From RPQJ01 sp963696545 (lineage in GTDB: Bacteria; Pseudomonadota; Gammaproteobacteria; Steroidobacterales; Steroidobacteraceae): a stretch of DNA of 64,000 nt. A model generated the notes under the pieces. It was given only the letters and a program-made list of their open reading frames with translations. It was not told where the DNA came from and ran no database searches. This document shows, piece after piece, positions 56,988 to 64,000 of the stretch (its first letter is position 1; each line of letters begins with the position of its first letter). Both the position numbers and the translations under genes were made by a program. Location of the stretch: positions 124,001-188,000 of the forward strand of contig CAVOKQ010000007.1 of assembly GCA_963696545.1 (NCBI GenBank). The letters run 5' to 3'.

Positions 56988-58703
56988 ATGCGACTTTCGA
57001 CCTATCCGATCAATACCTTGCGCGACGTCCCCGCGGACGCCGAGGTGGTGAGCCACCAGCTGATGCTGCGCGCCGGCCTGATCCGCCGCCTCGCCGCCGG
57101 CTTGTACACGTGGCTGCCGATTGGCCTGCGGGTGCTGCGCAAGGTCGAGGCCATCGTCCGCGAGGAGATGAACCGGGCAGGCGCGATCGAGCTGCTGATG
57201 CCGACCGTGCAGCCCGCCGAGTTGTGGCAGGAATCGGGTCGCTGGGAGCAGTTCGGCCCGGAACTGCTGCGAATCAACGACCGGCACGACCGGCCGTTCT
57301 GCTACGGCCCCACGCACGAGGAAGTGATCACCGACCTGGCGCGGCGCGAGCTGAAGAGCTACCGGCAGCTGCCGGTGAACTTCTATCAGATCCAGACGAA
57401 GTTCCGCGACGAGATCCGCCCGCGCTTCGGCGTGATGCGCGCCCGCGAGTTCACGATGAAGGACGCGTACTCGTTCCACCTCGATGCCTCGTCGCTCGAG
57501 CAGGGTTACCAGGCGATGCACGACGCGTACTCGCGGATCTTCATGCGCATGAACCTGCGTTTCCGTGCCGTGCGCGCGGATACCGGCAGCATCGGCGGCA
57601 GCGCGTCGCAGGAATTCCACGTGCTGGCCGATTCAGGCGAGGACGCGATCGCGTTCTCCGACGGCGACGAGTACGCCGCGAATCTCGAGATGGCGGAGGC
57701 GGTGCCGCCCGCCGGCGCGCGCGCGGCCGCGACGGCGGCGCTCGCGAAGGTCTCGACGCCGAACGTCCGCACGATCGCGGAGCTCACCGCGTTCCTGAAG
57801 GTCGATGCCGCGAAGTGCGTGAAGACACTGCTGGTCGAGGGCACCGACGGCGGCGTGGTGGCGCTCGTCGTGCGTGGCGACCACGAGCTGAACGCAGTCA
57901 AGGCGCAGAAGCTGCCTGGCGTGTTCTCGCCGCTCAAGATGGCGTCGCCGGAGCAGGTGCGCGAGTCCGCGGGATGCGAGGCTGGATTCATCGGCCCGAT
58001 CGGGCTCAAGCTCAAGGTCTATGCGGACCACTCGGCCGCGCACCTCGCGGATTTCGTCTGCGGCGCCAACGAGCGCGATGCCCACCTCACCGGCGTCAAC
58101 TGGAGCCGCGACCTGCCCGAGCCCGAGCGCGTGGACATCCGCAACGTCGTGGCCGGCGACCCGAGCCCCTCGGGCCGCGGCACGCTCGGCATCGCGCGGG
58201 GCATCGAGGTGGGCCACATATTCCAGCTCGGCCGCAAGTACAGCCAGGCGATGAATGCCACGGTGCTCGACGAACAGGGCAAATCCGTGGTGATGTTCAT
58301 GGGTTGCTACGGCATAGGTGTGACGCGCGTCGTAGCGGCCGCGATCGAACAGAACAATGATGAGCGCGGCATCGTCTGGCCGGAACCGATCGCACCCTTC
58401 CAAGTGTCGCTGATCCCGATCAACCTGCAGAAATCCGAGCGCGTCCGCGCAACCGCGGAGCGCCTCTATTCCGACCTGCAGGCGGCCGGGCTCGAGGTCA
58501 TTTACGACGACCGCGACGCACGCCCGGGCGTCAAGTTCGCGGATGACGAGTTGCTCGGCATCCCGCACCGCGTCGTCGTCGGCGACAAGGGCCTCGAGCG
58601 CGGAGTACTGGAATACAAGCCACGCTCGGGCGAGGGCGCCGCCGACGTACCGGTCGACTCGATCGTGCAGTTCCTGCGCGACCGGAGCCGCGCGAGCGCC
58701 TGA
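56988..58703 (+). CDS. proS: Proline-tRNA ligase
   Basis: Class II synthetase for tRNA-Pro, bacterial type with inserted editing domain. 571 residues: MRLSTYPINTLRDVPADAEV, motif 2 FYQIQTKFRDEIRPRFGVMR, editing domain about 225-400 with KCVKTLLVEG and GDHELNAVK, motif 3 GCYGIGVTRVVAAAIEQ, anticodon domain with DDRDARPGVKFADDEL. ATG 56988 was chosen at the family start; 41 upstream codons are unconserved. Confidence 0.97.
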   Translation: MRLSTYPINTLRDVPADAEVVSHQLMLRAGLIRRLAAGLYTWLPIGLRVLRKVEAIVREEMNRAGAIELLMPTVQPAELWQESGRWEQFGPELLRINDRHDRPFCYGPTHEEVITDLARRELKSYRQLPVNFYQIQTKFRDEIRPRFGVMRAREFTMKDAYSFHLDASSLEQGYQAMHDAYSRIFMRMNLRFRAVRADTGSIGGSASQEFHVLADSGEDAIAFSDGDEYAANLEMAEAVPPAGARAAATAALAKVSTPNVRTIAELTAFLKVDAAKCVKTLLVEGTDGGVVALVVRGDHELNAVKAQKLPGVFSPLKMASPEQVRESAGCEAGFIGPIGLKLKVYADHSAAHLADFVCGANERDAHLTGVNWSRDLPEPERVDIRNVVAGDPSPSGRGTLGIARGIEVGHIFQLGRKYSQAMNATVLDEQGKSVVMFMGCYGIGVTRVVAAAIEQNNDERGIVWPEPIAPFQVSLIPINLQKSERVRATAERLYSDLQAAGLEVIYDDRDARPGVKFADDELLGIPHRVVVGDKGLERGVLEYKPRSGEGAADVPVDSIVQFLRDRSRASA

Positions 58704-58707
58704 TCGA

Positions 58708-59277
58708 ATGCGTGCCTTCACGCTCGCCGGACTCGTCCTGCTCGCCGCGCTGCCCTCGGCGGCCCGCGCCGACCGGCAGATGGATCCCGAGCTGCGCGGC
58801 GTGCTCGCCAACGCGATGAGCCCGTCGCAGTGCTTCGAGGACAAGTACGAGCGCACCGTGTGGCTTGCCTACATGGGCCCGCGCCTGGGCCAGTACGTCA
58901 AGGACCCGGATGAACGCGAGCAGATCCTGCACTACGTGCACTGCGAGGCGCGCCGCGTCGAGATCCCTCCCGAACTCGTGCTCGCGGTGATGGACGTCGA
59001 GAGCCGTTTCGACCGCTACGCGGTCTCGTCCGCCGGTGCGGTGGGACTGATGCAGGTCATGCCGTTCTGGCCGCGCGAGCTCGGCATGACGAACTCGCAA
59101 CTGGTGCACGTCTCGGACAACATCCGGATGGGCACGACGATCCTCGGCTACTACCTGCGCAAGGAACGGGGCAACTACCAGCGCGCGCTGCAGCGCTACA
59201 ACGGCAGCCTCGGCCGGCCGAACTACTCCGACCTGGTGCTCGACCGGCTGATTTCGCGCTGGCGCTACCAGCACTGA
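58708..59277 (+). CDS. Secreted lytic transglycosylase (SLT domain)
   Basis: 189 residues with signal peptide (about 1-21). The goose-lysozyme-like SLT domain has the catalytic Glu in LAVMDVESRFDRYAV and AGAVGLMQVMPFW, with LQRYNGS late, all typical of family 1. Cleaves peptidoglycan glycan strands. It starts 4 bases after proS. Lengths and motifs are intact. Confidence 0.93.
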   Translation: MRAFTLAGLVLLAALPSAARADRQMDPELRGVLANAMSPSQCFEDKYERTVWLAYMGPRLGQYVKDPDEREQILHYVHCEARRVEIPPELVLAVMDVESRFDRYAVSSAGAVGLMQVMPFWPRELGMTNSQLVHVSDNIRMGTTILGYYLRKERGNYQRALQRYNGSLGRPNYSDLVLDRLISRWRYQH

Positions 59278-59284
59278 CGCGCGA

Positions 59285-59572
59285 CTAGGCGGTCCGGAAC
59301 CCCGCCGGACGCGCTCCGAGCGAACCCGGCGCTACGACCTCCACGTCGACCGACGTCACGTGCGACGCCGGCGAACCCTGCCAGAGCCACTCGCAGAGTC
59401 GTTGCACCTCGTCCGGCGCACCGCACGCGAGTACCTCGACGCTGCCGTCCGGCAGGTTGCGTGCGTAACCCGTCACCCCGAGCTGCAGCGCCGTCTGCCG
59501 GGTACTCGCGCGGAAAAAGACTCCCTGCACGCGCCCGGCAACCAGACAACGGCGCGCAATCCACTCGCTCAC
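59285..59572 (-). CDS. acyP: Acylphosphatase
   Basis: 95-residue enzyme hydrolysing acyl phosphates. Catalytic Arg in VAGRVQGVFFRAST and Asn in GYARNLPDGSVEV. GTG 59572 is used, because the frame upstream to 59668 is charged, unconserved and overlaps the DUF4398 gene. Convergent with the lytic transglycosylase. Confidence 0.94.
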   Translation of the reverse strand: MSEWIARRCLVAGRVQGVFFRASTRQTALQLGVTGYARNLPDGSVEVLACGAPDEVQRLCEWLWQGSPASHVTSVDVEVVAPGSLGARPAGFRTA

Positions 59573-59579
59573 GGGAAGA

Positions 59580-59939
59580 TCAGGGTTCCGTTCGGTCGGG
59601 CTCGCCGGCCTTTTCTGCCTTCTCGGCCTTCTCGGCGGCGCGGGCTGCCTCGGCCTGCCGCCGCGCATCCATCGCCTTCTCGCGGGCCAGCTCGGCCTCG
59701 TCGCGCGCGGGTCGGTACTCGCCCTTCTTCAGGTTGGCCTTGGCGCTTGCGAGCAGCTTCTCCGCGTCCGCCATTGTTTCCGGCGCGTACTTGGCGCCAC
59801 CGGCCTTCTGTGCTGCCTGCACAGCCTGGCGGGCATTGCTCATTTCCTGCACCGGAACGCCCGCGCAACCGGCAAGCTGCATCGCGGCGAGCAATGCAAA
59901 CAGCAGGATCGGGAGCTGGAGGCGACGTGGGAAAGGCAT
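59580..59939 (-). CDS. DUF4398 lipoprotein
   Basis: 119 residues. Signal peptide with lipobox LAGC (Cys about 25), then a helical region of DUF4398 type (EMSNARQAVQAAQKAGGAKY, APETMADAEKLLASAKANL) and a coiled-coil tail of A/E/K repeats (EKAMDARRQAEAARAAEKAE). Likely outer-membrane-anchored; these proteins often accompany OmpA-like partners, none of which is here. Seven bases before acyP on the same strand. Confidence 0.88.
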   Translation of the reverse strand: MPFPRRLQLPILLFALLAAMQLAGCAGVPVQEMSNARQAVQAAQKAGGAKYAPETMADAEKLLASAKANLKKGEYRPARDEAELAREKAMDARRQAEAARAAEKAEKAEKAGEPDRTEP

Positions 59940-60004
59940 GTTGCGGGCCTGAGGATCGAATTCACGCTAACAAGTGCACCCTGTACCGTCAAGGTTGGCC
60001 GCCC

Positions 60005-60010
60005 TAGAAT
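60005..60010 (+). promoter_or_regulatory. Possible -10 element upstream of wrbA
   Basis: TAGAAT lies 48 bases before the wrbA ATG. No recognisable -35; offered on similarity to the proS and prfC elements. Confidence 0.3.
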
Positions 60011-60058
60011 CCGGCGGCCACAGCCCGGCGCCTCGCCGTCAATCAGGGAATCTCGCGC

Positions 60059-60661
60059 ATGACCGAAGTGCTGGTGCTCTATTACTCGCGGCATGGCGCC
60101 ACGGCCGAGCTCGCGCGGCAAGTGGTCCGTGGCGTCGAGGCCGTGCCCGGTGCAAGCGCCCGGCTCAGGACCGTGCCGGCCGTATCGACCGTCGCCGAGG
60201 CTACGGAACCCGCCGTGCCCGATTCCGGGCCGCCCTATGCCACGCACGACGACCTGCGTGCGTGCGACGGGCTGGTGCTCGGCAGCCCGACCCGCTTCGG
60301 AAACATGGCGGCGCCATTGAAATACTTCCTCGACGGCACGAGCTCGCTGTGGCTGAACGGCGCGCTCGACCGCAAGCCGGCAGGCGTCTTCACTTCGACG
60401 GCCTCGCTGCACGGCGGGCAGGAATCGACGCTGCTGACGATGATGGTCCCGCTGCTGCATCACGGCATGTACATCGTCGGACTGCCGTTCACCGCGGAAG
60501 CGATGAACCGCACGCGCACGGGCGGCACGCCTTATGGCGCGAGCCACTTCGCCGCGACCCGCGGCGATCCGCGATTGAGCGACGACGAGCGCGAGCTCGC
60601 GCAGCTGCTCGGCAAGCGCGTCACGGAAGTTGCGGTGGCCATGGCTCGCGCTGGGCGCTGA
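60059..60661 (+). CDS. wrbA: WrbA-type NAD(P)H:quinone oxidoreductase
   Basis: Flavodoxin-fold FMN protein that reduces quinones by two electrons. 200 residues: YYSRHGATAELAR (FMN phosphate loop), LVLGSPTRFGNMAAPLKYFLDGT (WrbA signature), GGQESTLLTMMVPLLHHGM and the YGASHFA segment. Followed three bases later by a DUF2069 gene, the usual pairing in gammaproteobacteria. Confidence 0.94.
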   Translation: MTEVLVLYYSRHGATAELARQVVRGVEAVPGASARLRTVPAVSTVAEATEPAVPDSGPPYATHDDLRACDGLVLGSPTRFGNMAAPLKYFLDGTSSLWLNGALDRKPAGVFTSTASLHGGQESTLLTMMVPLLHHGMYIVGLPFTAEAMNRTRTGGTPYGASHFAATRGDPRLSDDERELAQLLGKRVTEVAVAMARAGR

Positions 60662-60664
60662 CCG

Positions 60665-61045
60665 ATGACCGCGGCAGACGAACCAGCCAACCGGCTCGCC
60701 CGGCGCTGGGTATTGGGCACATGGATCCTGCTCGGGCTCTGCGTGGGCGCCACCGTGCTCTCCGCCGCCTCACCGGCAAATGCGCTCGTAACGGCCGGGC
60801 TATTCATTCCGTGGCTGCTGCCGTTGCGAGGCCTGCTGCGTGGCGACCGGCGCACGCACGCATGGGCCACGCTCTGCGTCGCACCGTACTTCGTCTATGG
60901 TGTCACCGAGGCCGTCGCGAATCCGGCCGTGAGGGTGGCCGCTGCAGCCATCCTGTTCGCGAGCCTTGCTCACTTCGTCGCGCTGGTCGTGTATCTCCGC
61001 GCGACGCGACCAGGAGCGGGAACTCAGGCCGAGCCGAGTCCCTGA
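60665..61045 (+). CDS. DUF2069 membrane protein
   Basis: 126 residues with four hydrophobic helices (VLGTWILLGLCVGATVL, VTAGLFIPWLLPLRGLL, APYFVYGVTEAVANP, AAILFASLAHFVALVVYL). Family conserved downstream of wrbA; function unknown. Its 3' end overlaps the convergent hda stop by 22 bases. Confidence 0.88.
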   Translation: MTAADEPANRLARRWVLGTWILLGLCVGATVLSAASPANALVTAGLFIPWLLPLRGLLRGDRRTHAWATLCVAPYFVYGVTEAVANPAVRVAAAAILFASLAHFVALVVYLRATRPGAGTQAEPSP

Positions 61046-61719
61046 GCCTCGAGCGCGGCGCGCAGGAACGGCACGGTCAGCCTGCGCTGCGCCGCAAGCG
61101 AGGCCTCGTCGAGCCGGTCGAGCACCTCGCACAGTGAGCGCATGTCGCGCGGCAGTCGATGCACCAGGTACAGCGCCCCCTCCTGGGACAGCTCGAGCCC
61201 GCGCCGGTCCGCGCGCCGTCGCAGCGCCTCGGCCTGTTCCGTTTCGTCGAGTTCATGCAACTGGTGCACCGACGCGGCCAGCAGTCGCGAGCGCAGGTCC
61301 GGCAGCTGGAACTCGACGCTCGCAGGCGGTGCGGTCGTGGTCACGCAGAGCCGCGTCGCACCATCCTGCATCAGCGTGTACAGGCGGAAGATCGCCTCGT
61401 TCCAGTTCGGATCGGGGGCCACGGCCTCCAGACCATCGAGGCAGACCAGGTCGAGGTTCTCGCAACCATCGAGCCAGCCCGGTGCGGCCGCGGCAAGGTC
61501 GACGTAACTCGCCGAACCGCCGCTCTCCGCCGCCGCCGCGCAGGCCGCCTGCAGCAGGTGCGTCTTGCCGGTGCCGGGCCGGCCCCAGAGCCAGAGGACC
61601 CGTGGCACGGCGCGTGGTCCGGCCGCGATCAGCTCGAATGCCTCCCGGTTGCGCCCGGGCACGAAGCTCGCAAGGCGCGCCGTGTCCCGCAACCGGACCG
61701 CGAGTGGCAACTGTTCCAT
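61024..61719 (-). CDS. hda: DnaA regulatory inactivator Hda
   Basis: AAA+ protein that, with the beta clamp, triggers ATP hydrolysis by DnaA and so limits replication initiation. 231 residues: EQLPLAVRLRD at the start with the clamp-binding QLPL motif, Walker A GRPGTGKTH (46-54), Walker B DLVCLDGLE and sensor region RLCVTTTAPP. Start ATG 61719 has the motif at residues 3-6. Confidence 0.95.
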   Translation of the reverse strand: MEQLPLAVRLRDTARLASFVPGRNREAFELIAAGPRAVPRVLWLWGRPGTGKTHLLQAACAAAAESGGSASYVDLAAAAPGWLDGCENLDLVCLDGLEAVAPDPNWNEAIFRLYTLMQDGATRLCVTTTAPPASVEFQLPDLRSRLLAASVHQLHELDETEQAEALRRRADRRGLELSQEGALYLVHRLPRDMRSLCEVLDRLDEASLAAQRRLTVPFLRAALEAQGLGSA

Positions 61720-61724
61720 GCCGG

Positions 61725-62294
61725 TCAGCTCGCCGCGCGGTGACGCGCGCGAGCCGCGACTGCCGCACGCCGGGAATAGGTCATCACGTAGTCGATGCCG
61801 CTCACCGTGGTCGTCACCAGCGCGAGCGCACCCGCGGCCACGATGAACGGCTCGGTGGGCCAGCCGTAGGCGGCCTTCGAGATCACCGCCAGGCAGAACG
61901 CGATCTGGCACAGCGTATTGAACTTGCTCGGCAGCGTGGGCTGGCCGTGCAGCGCCCCGAACAGGGTGCGGTAGACGATCGCGCCGACGATGATCACGAC
62001 GTCGCGCAGCAGCACGATCGCCGTAAGCCACCAGGGGGCGAGCCCGGCCACGCTCAGGCACACGAACACGCTCACCATCAGCATCTTGTCCGCGAGCGGG
62101 TCGAGGTGCTTGCCGAGCTCGCTGGACCAGTCGAAACGCTTGGCGAGAAAGCCGTCGAGTCCGTCCGTGAACGCCGCGACCAGGAACAGCGCGAGCACCG
62201 CCGAGTAGTGGCCCTGGAGGATGCCGTGGGCCGTCGGATACACCAGCAGCATCCGGAAGATGCAGAGCAGGTTGGGCAGGAACCTAAGGCTCAT
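61725..62294 (-). CDS. CDP-alcohol phosphatidyltransferase
   Basis: 189 residues, about five helices. Motif DGLDGFLAKRFDW...GKHLDPLADK runs at about 44-70, the CDP-alcohol signature (D-x2-DG-x2-A-K/R-x8-G-x3-D-x3-D). Similar to PgsA and cardiolipin-synthase-like enzymes; the substrate (glycerol phosphate or phosphatidylglycerol) is not certain. Its ATG overlaps the DUF2066 stop (ATGA). Five bases upstream of hda. Confidence 0.88.
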   Translation of the reverse strand: MSLRFLPNLLCIFRMLLVYPTAHGILQGHYSAVLALFLVAAFTDGLDGFLAKRFDWSSELGKHLDPLADKMLMVSVFVCLSVAGLAPWWLTAIVLLRDVVIIVGAIVYRTLFGALHGQPTLPSKFNTLCQIAFCLAVISKAAYGWPTEPFIVAAGALALVTTTVSGIDYVMTYSRRAAVAARARHRAAS

Positions 62295-63298
62295 GGCTGG
62301 TACGTGAAATCGACCGCGCTGCCGCCCTCCTCGGCCGTCGCAGGAGTCGCAGCCTGCAGCTTCTCGTCCATCGCCACGATGCGACGCAGCAGCTCGAGGT
62401 CGCCACGCACCGCGAGCTGCAGCGTGACCACGCCGTCGGTCATCTCCTGCACCTGGATGTCCCGCACGAGACTGAGCGACCGCAGGTACTCGAGCAGCCC
62501 CGCATAGGCCCGGACACCCTCTATGCCGCCGACGCGCACGTCCAACGATGACGTGCCACGCGTAGACGGCGGAGCGTACCGCGCCGCCAGCGAATCGGCC
62601 GCCAGGTTGACGCCGTCCTCGACCGATCCGGCCGCCGACGCGGACTGGCCGGGCTGAGTGAAGCGCCAGTTCACCGCTGCGCCCGTCCCGATGCCGGCCA
62701 GCACGGGCCGGAAGTTCTTGTCGCCTGGTGCGTTCGAGCCGCTGCTCGTGACGGTGGATCGCACGCTCGCGGCGCTCACCGTCCCGCGCGGCCAGGAAAT
62801 CGGCAGCCCGCGGGCCTGGGCCACCCGCTCGACCTCGGCCTTTTCGGGTACGCGATCTCCATCCACGATGGCGCGCGCGCCTCCGCCCGCCGCAGGCACG
62901 ACAAGCAGCACCTGGGTGACCAGCCGCTCGAGGGGCCACAGTGGCAGCCCGGCCTGTTGCAGCAGACGTTCGATCGCCTGGGCATTGAAGCCGACCTTGA
63001 GGTACCGGTCGGGCGTCGTCGAATACTGCTGGACGTAGCGGTCCGGGTCGGCAGCCGCGGCCGCGATCACCGGGTTTGAGCCCGCATCGCGACGCCCCGA
63101 CGCCCGCACGACGGTTGTCCGCAGGGCCTCGGCGAAAGCGTCCGCCTTGTCGGCGGCCGAAGCGCCCTTCATCTGTACCAGGGACTGGTAAATGGACACG
63201 TCCGCAACTGCCCTTAGCGGCAGCGCGAGGACGAGGAAGATGGCCAGCGCCGCAAGGGCCGGCACGTCGATCCTGACGTTTCTTGTGATATTGCGCAT
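62291..63298 (-). CDS. DUF2066 periplasmic protein
   Basis: 335 residues from ATG 63298 (MRNITRNVRI). Signal-type segment about 12-30 (LAALAIFLVLALPLRAVA), then two alpha/beta parts with RTTVVRASGRRDAGSN, SWPRGTVSA and VRVGGIEGVRAYAGLLEYLRS. DUF2066 is typically divergent from purM, as here. Function unknown. The frame upstream to 63412 is not conserved. Confidence 0.9.
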   Translation of the reverse strand: MRNITRNVRIDVPALAALAIFLVLALPLRAVADVSIYQSLVQMKGASAADKADAFAEALRTTVVRASGRRDAGSNPVIAAAAADPDRYVQQYSTTPDRYLKVGFNAQAIERLLQQAGLPLWPLERLVTQVLLVVPAAGGGARAIVDGDRVPEKAEVERVAQARGLPISWPRGTVSAASVRSTVTSSGSNAPGDKNFRPVLAGIGTGAAVNWRFTQPGQSASAAGSVEDGVNLAADSLAARYAPPSTRGTSSLDVRVGGIEGVRAYAGLLEYLRSLSLVRDIQVQEMTDGVVTLQLAVRGDLELLRRIVAMDEKLQAATPATAEEGGSAVDFTYQP

Positions 63299-63334
63299 GG
63301 GTCCGTAGAAAGTTCGGCGCTGCCGGCGCACGTG

Positions 63335-63341
63335 TAAAATA
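63335..63341. promoter_or_regulatory. Shared AT-rich element, divergent DUF2066/purM promoter
   Basis: GTAAAATACC reads TAAAAT on the plus strand (63335-63340) and TATTTT on the minus strand (complement of 63336-63341). It is the only AT-rich stretch between the two divergent genes. -35 elements are unclear. Confidence 0.4.
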
Positions 63342-63392
63342 CCACAGCCTCGAATCCAAACCCCGGGGCAGTCCTGCCCGCGGGAGATCCCC

Positions 63393-64000
<608 letters not shown>

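Overview
The window is a GC-rich bacterial chromosome segment with almost no non-coding space. No intergenic gap exceeds about 190 bases. I see no rRNA, insertion sequence, prophage, integrase or CRISPR array. The order queG <> nnrD-tsaE-amiC-mutL-miaA-hfq-hflX-hflK-hflC, together with pcnB-folK-panB-panC, lptF/lptG-pepA-holC-valS and DUF2066/purM/hda, is a gammaproteobacterial arrangement. Paired DUF6502 and DUF5666 genes, a MutL carrying the endonuclease motif and the high GC content suggest a deep-branching, free-living lineage (Steroidobacter/Nevskia/Xanthomonas-like). I cannot fix the taxon from sequence alone.

Layout. 1-10171 (minus): the mutL-hfq superoperon with an extra secreted protein between amiC and mutL. 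10223-15753: queG, then panC, panB, a deoxynucleoside kinase, folK and pcnB, then tRNA-Glu(CTC). 15836-22614: RlpA, an NRAMP-like carrier, an M20 peptidase, a 601-residue SLOG-type nucleotide-sensor/membrane protein and an orphan peptide-binding lipoprotein. 22679-26869 (minus): a three-gene unit of a DUF6502 helix-turn-helix protein and two six-repeat DUF5666 lipoproteins, one fused to a cytochrome c. 27046-30860: a cytochrome c-prime/cytochrome b561 pair and an SbtA-SbtB-RDD set. 30874-38249: lptG/lptF, pepA, holC and valS. 38246-43299: MoxR-DUF58-transglutaminase, acyl-CoA-binding protein and MtfA. 43309-50445: mostly poorly known envelope genes, including an ADP-ribosylglycohydrolase joined to a secreted debranching-type glycosidase, a DsbA-like protein, a membrane protein and a SemiSWEET. 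50464-56850 (minus): SDR, double cupin, UMF1 transporter, prfC, rimI, udg and pssA. 56988-64000: proS, a lytic transglycosylase, acyP, WrbA, hda, a CDP-alcohol phosphatidyltransferase, DUF2066 and the start of purM.

The housekeeping blocks cover tRNA modification (miaA, tsaE, queG), mismatch repair, LPS export, pantothenate and folate synthesis, and translation. The accessory stretches hold the candidates for undescribed biology. The strongest are the DUF6502-DUF5666-cytochrome unit, with a near-perfect inverted repeat over its start codon, and the stand-alone SLOG/2TM protein.

Reading frames are interrupted in four otherwise intact conserved genes: lptG (one shift), valS (two compensating shifts), queG (no in-frame stop) and the signal peptide of the DsbA-like protein. 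The first two are normally essential, so consensus indels in the assembly are the likeliest cause. Coordinates there should be used with care.
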